The notes beneath the pieces were generated by a model, which saw only the letters and a list, made by a program, of their open reading frames with translations, did not search any database and had not been told where the DNA came from. Below, piece after piece: positions 6,165-7,310 of a DNA stretch of 7,310 bases. How positions within the stretch are numbered: the first letter of the stretch is position 1; every line of letters starts with the position of its first letter. Origin of the DNA: Dehalococcoidia bacterium (GTDB lineage Bacteria; Chloroflexota; Dehalococcoidia; Dehalococcoidales; DAOWLH01); the NCBI GenBank assembly GCA_030638985.1, contig DAOWDO010000086.1:1-7310 (forward strand). Direction: 5' to 3'. Position numbers and translations under genes: made by a program.

Positions 6165-6204
6165 GGTACTGTCCCCCTTAATCTCGGGCGAACAGGAGCA
6201 GGCA

Positions 6205-6936
6205 ATGCGTATTGACATCTTCACCCTCTTCCCCCGGATGTTCGATGGCCCGTTCGGCACCGGCATTTTCCAGCGGGCACTCAGCCAGGGGCTGGTTGAG
6301 CTTCACATCCACAACATCCGGGACTACACCCACGATAAACACCATACTGCCGACGATTACCCCTTCGGCGGCGGCGGCGGCATGGTGCTCAAGCCAGAAC
6401 CCATTTTTGAGGCGGTGGAGCAGGCCAGAAAAGAGGTACCCGCCGGGGAAGAGCCGCCCATTATACTGCTCAGCCCACAGGGGCGCCTTTTCTGCCATGC
6501 TACAGCCAGCGAGCTGTCCCGGCAGCAGTGTCTTATGCTCATCTGCGGACACTACGAAGGCGTTGATGATCGGGTGCGCCAGCACCTGGCCACCGATGAA
6601 ATCAGTATTGGTGACTACGTCCTCAGCGGTGGTGAGCCGGCGGCCATGGTGGTGGTTGACGCCATCGTCAGGCTGATACCGGGCGTCCTCGGTAGTGAGG
6701 ATTCGGCCAAGCACGATTCCCACAGCGACGGCCTGCTACAGTATCCCCAGTACACCCGCCCGGCGACATTCCGGAAGTGGTCGGTGCCCGAGGTCTTGCT
6801 CTCCGGGAACCACGCCCAGGTTGCCCGGTGGCGCCGCCAGCAGGCCACCCAGCGCACCCTTGAGCGCCGTCCTGAGCTGATTGATAAAGCCAAACAGGGC
6901 CCGGAGGCACAGCCACCGTCAGCCGACATGACCTGA
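6205..6936 (+). CDS. trmD: tRNA (guanine-37-N1)-methyltransferase TrmD
   Basis: Transfers a methyl group from SAM to N1 of G37 next to the anticodon, preventing +1 frameshifting. The protein has 243 residues. The N-terminus MRIDIFTLFPRMFDGPFGTG is canonical; DDYPFGGGGGMVLKPEP (50-66) and LLSPQGRLF (88-96) are family blocks. The trefoil-knot SAM site appears as CGHYEGVDDR (114-123) and ISIGDYVLSGGEPA (133-146). E118, R156 and D171 correspond, with a two-residue offset, to catalytic E116, R154 and D169 of the well-studied proteobacterial enzymes. DSHSDGLLQYPQYTRP (171-186) has His where Phe is common and Gln where Asp/Glu is common. The start at 6205 is preferred over an upstream ATG at 6163 because AGGAG lies 6 bases before it and it gives the standard N-terminus. 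It is followed by rplS after 48 bp, the usual order. The common upstream partners rpsP and rimM are not present here. Confidence 0.98.
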   Translation: MRIDIFTLFPRMFDGPFGTGIFQRALSQGLVELHIHNIRDYTHDKHHTADDYPFGGGGGMVLKPEPIFEAVEQARKEVPAGEEPPIILLSPQGRLFCHATASELSRQQCLMLICGHYEGVDDRVRQHLATDEISIGDYVLSGGEPAAMVVVDAIVRLIPGVLGSEDSAKHDSHSDGLLQYPQYTRPATFRKWSVPEVLLSGNHAQVARWRRQQATQRTLERRPELIDKAKQGPEAQPPSADMT

Positions 6937-6941
6937 AGAAC

Positions 6942-6970
6942 TTGCCAAAAGAACTGGATTGGGTTATTAT
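6942..6970 (+). promoter_or_regulatory. Candidate internal promoter before rplS
   Basis: TTGCCA (6942-6947) and TATTAT (6965-6970) are each five-of-six matches to sigma70-type hexamers and are separated by exactly 17 bp. A start 5-9 bases after the -10 would fall at about 6975-6979, inside or just past the rplS Shine-Dalgarno AAGGAG (6971-6976). The resulting transcript would therefore be nearly leaderless. Either the promoter is fortuitous or it makes a short-leader mRNA. Confidence 0.4.
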
Positions 6971-6984
6971 AAGGAGTTTTAGCG

Positions 6985-7310
6985 ATGAATATGACATCAC
7001 TCATCGAAGTTAAGCCTAATCCTGAGATACCCTCCCTGTCCCCCGGTGACACGGTCAAGGTCCACACCAAAATCGTTGAGGGGGAAAAGGAGCGCATCCA
7101 GATTTTTCAGGGTATAGTGATCCGTATCCGGCGCAGCGCCGATGGCGGCAGCTTTACCGTCCGGCGGGTGGCCTACGGCGTCGGTGTTGAGCGCACCTTC
7201 CCCTTCCTGTCTCCACGGATAGCCAAGGTAGAAGTAGTACGACACGGCAAGGTGCGTCGCGCCAAGCTTTATTACCTGCGCGGCTTAAGCGGTAAGGCAG
7301 CCCGCATCAA
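6985..7310 (+). CDS. rplS: 50S ribosomal protein bL19, 3' end outside window
   Basis: Structural protein of the large ribosomal subunit at the interface with the 30S subunit. 108 complete codons are visible before the right edge; the family is about 115 residues, so only a few C-terminal codons are missing. Diagnostic blocks are SLSPGDTVKVHTKIVEGEKE (18-37), RIQIFQGIVIRIRR, then FTVRRVAYGVGVERTFP, SPRIAKVEVVRHGKVRRAKL, and the terminal YYLRGLSGKAARIK. The ATG at 6985 is preferred over 6991 because AAGGAG lies 8 bases upstream of it. It is downstream of trmD in the same direction with a 48-bp gap and is probably cotranscribed with it; a second, internal promoter is possible. Confidence 0.97.
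   Translation, partial: MNMTSLIEVKPNPEIPSLSPGDTVKVHTKIVEGEKERIQIFQGIVIRIRRSADGGSFTVRRVAYGVGVERTFPFLSPRIAKVEVVRHGKVRRAKLYYLRGLSGKAARI

Larger units (their letters stand above)
5978..6204. other. Divergent intergenic region between mraZ and trmD
   Basis: This 227-bp stretch holds no tRNA, no convincing hairpin and no coding frame I believe. It contains the mraZ promoter and operator array (6037-6101) and a weaker candidate trmD promoter near 6138-6164. The mraZ leader (about 6064 to 5978) is about 85 nt and lacks an obvious terminator-like fold. The AT-rich segment 6101-6140 separates the two promoters. Confidence 0.7.

Noticed and set aside
6163..6204. Upstream ATG at 6163 adding 14 residues to TrmD.
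   Set aside because: It lies within the candidate -10 region, lacks a ribosome binding site, and the internal ATG gives the canonical TrmD start.
6178..6723. 181-codon minus-strand frame opposite trmD.
   Set aside because: It lies entirely antisense to unambiguous TrmD motifs, with His/Val/Gly-rich shadow composition and no ribosome binding site.

Overview
The window carries seven recognisable chromosomal housekeeping genes and no mobile element, CRISPR array, rRNA or tRNA. From 1 to about 6100 everything reads on the minus strand; from about 6160 to the end everything reads on the plus strand. The best guess for the source is a peptidoglycan-less member of Chloroflexota class Dehalococcoidia. 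This is an inference from gene order (mraZ-rsmH followed directly by ftsA-ftsZ, with no ftsL, ftsI, mur, mraY, ftsW or ftsQ), from a B12-dependent class II ribonucleotide reductase, and from the general look of the proteins. No phylogeny could be run.

Region 1 (1-1950, minus): a two-gene nucleotide-reduction operon. nrdR (Zn-ribbon/ATP-cone repressor) overlaps by ATGA the start of nrdJ, which runs off the left edge after 449 codons. Upstream of nrdR are two 16-bp NrdR boxes exactly 31 bp apart, one inside the spacer of a TTGACA promoter and the other over the nrdR ribosome binding site. The operon therefore looks autoregulated.

Region 2 (1961-6101, minus): a division operon mraZ-rsmH-ftsA-ftsZ, closed by a strong 14-bp-stem terminator just after ftsZ. 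Its promoter region carries tandem AAGTGG-type repeats, three of them phased at 10 bp, which match the style of MraZ operators. A possible 28-codon small ORF with a very strong Shine-Dalgarno lies between rsmH and ftsA and overlaps the ftsA start.

Region 3 (5978-6204): a 227-bp divergent intergenic region, the longest gene-free stretch in the window. It holds the mraZ promoter/operator and a weaker candidate promoter for trmD.

Region 4 (6205-7310, plus): trmD (tRNA m1G37 methyltransferase) and rplS (ribosomal protein bL19, cut a few codons before its end by the right edge). A near-consensus sigma70-type promoter lies in the short trmD-rplS gap, but oddly placed relative to the rplS ribosome binding site.

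Functionally the window joins dNTP supply (nrdR-nrdJ), Z-ring assembly and its regulator (mraZ, ftsA, ftsZ), rRNA methylation of the decoding site (rsmH), and tRNA/ribosome maturation (trmD, rplS). No wholly new system is evident. The items most worth a second look are the stripped-down dcw cluster, the two operator arrays, the truncated ATP-cone-like N-terminus of NrdJ and the small ORF before ftsA.
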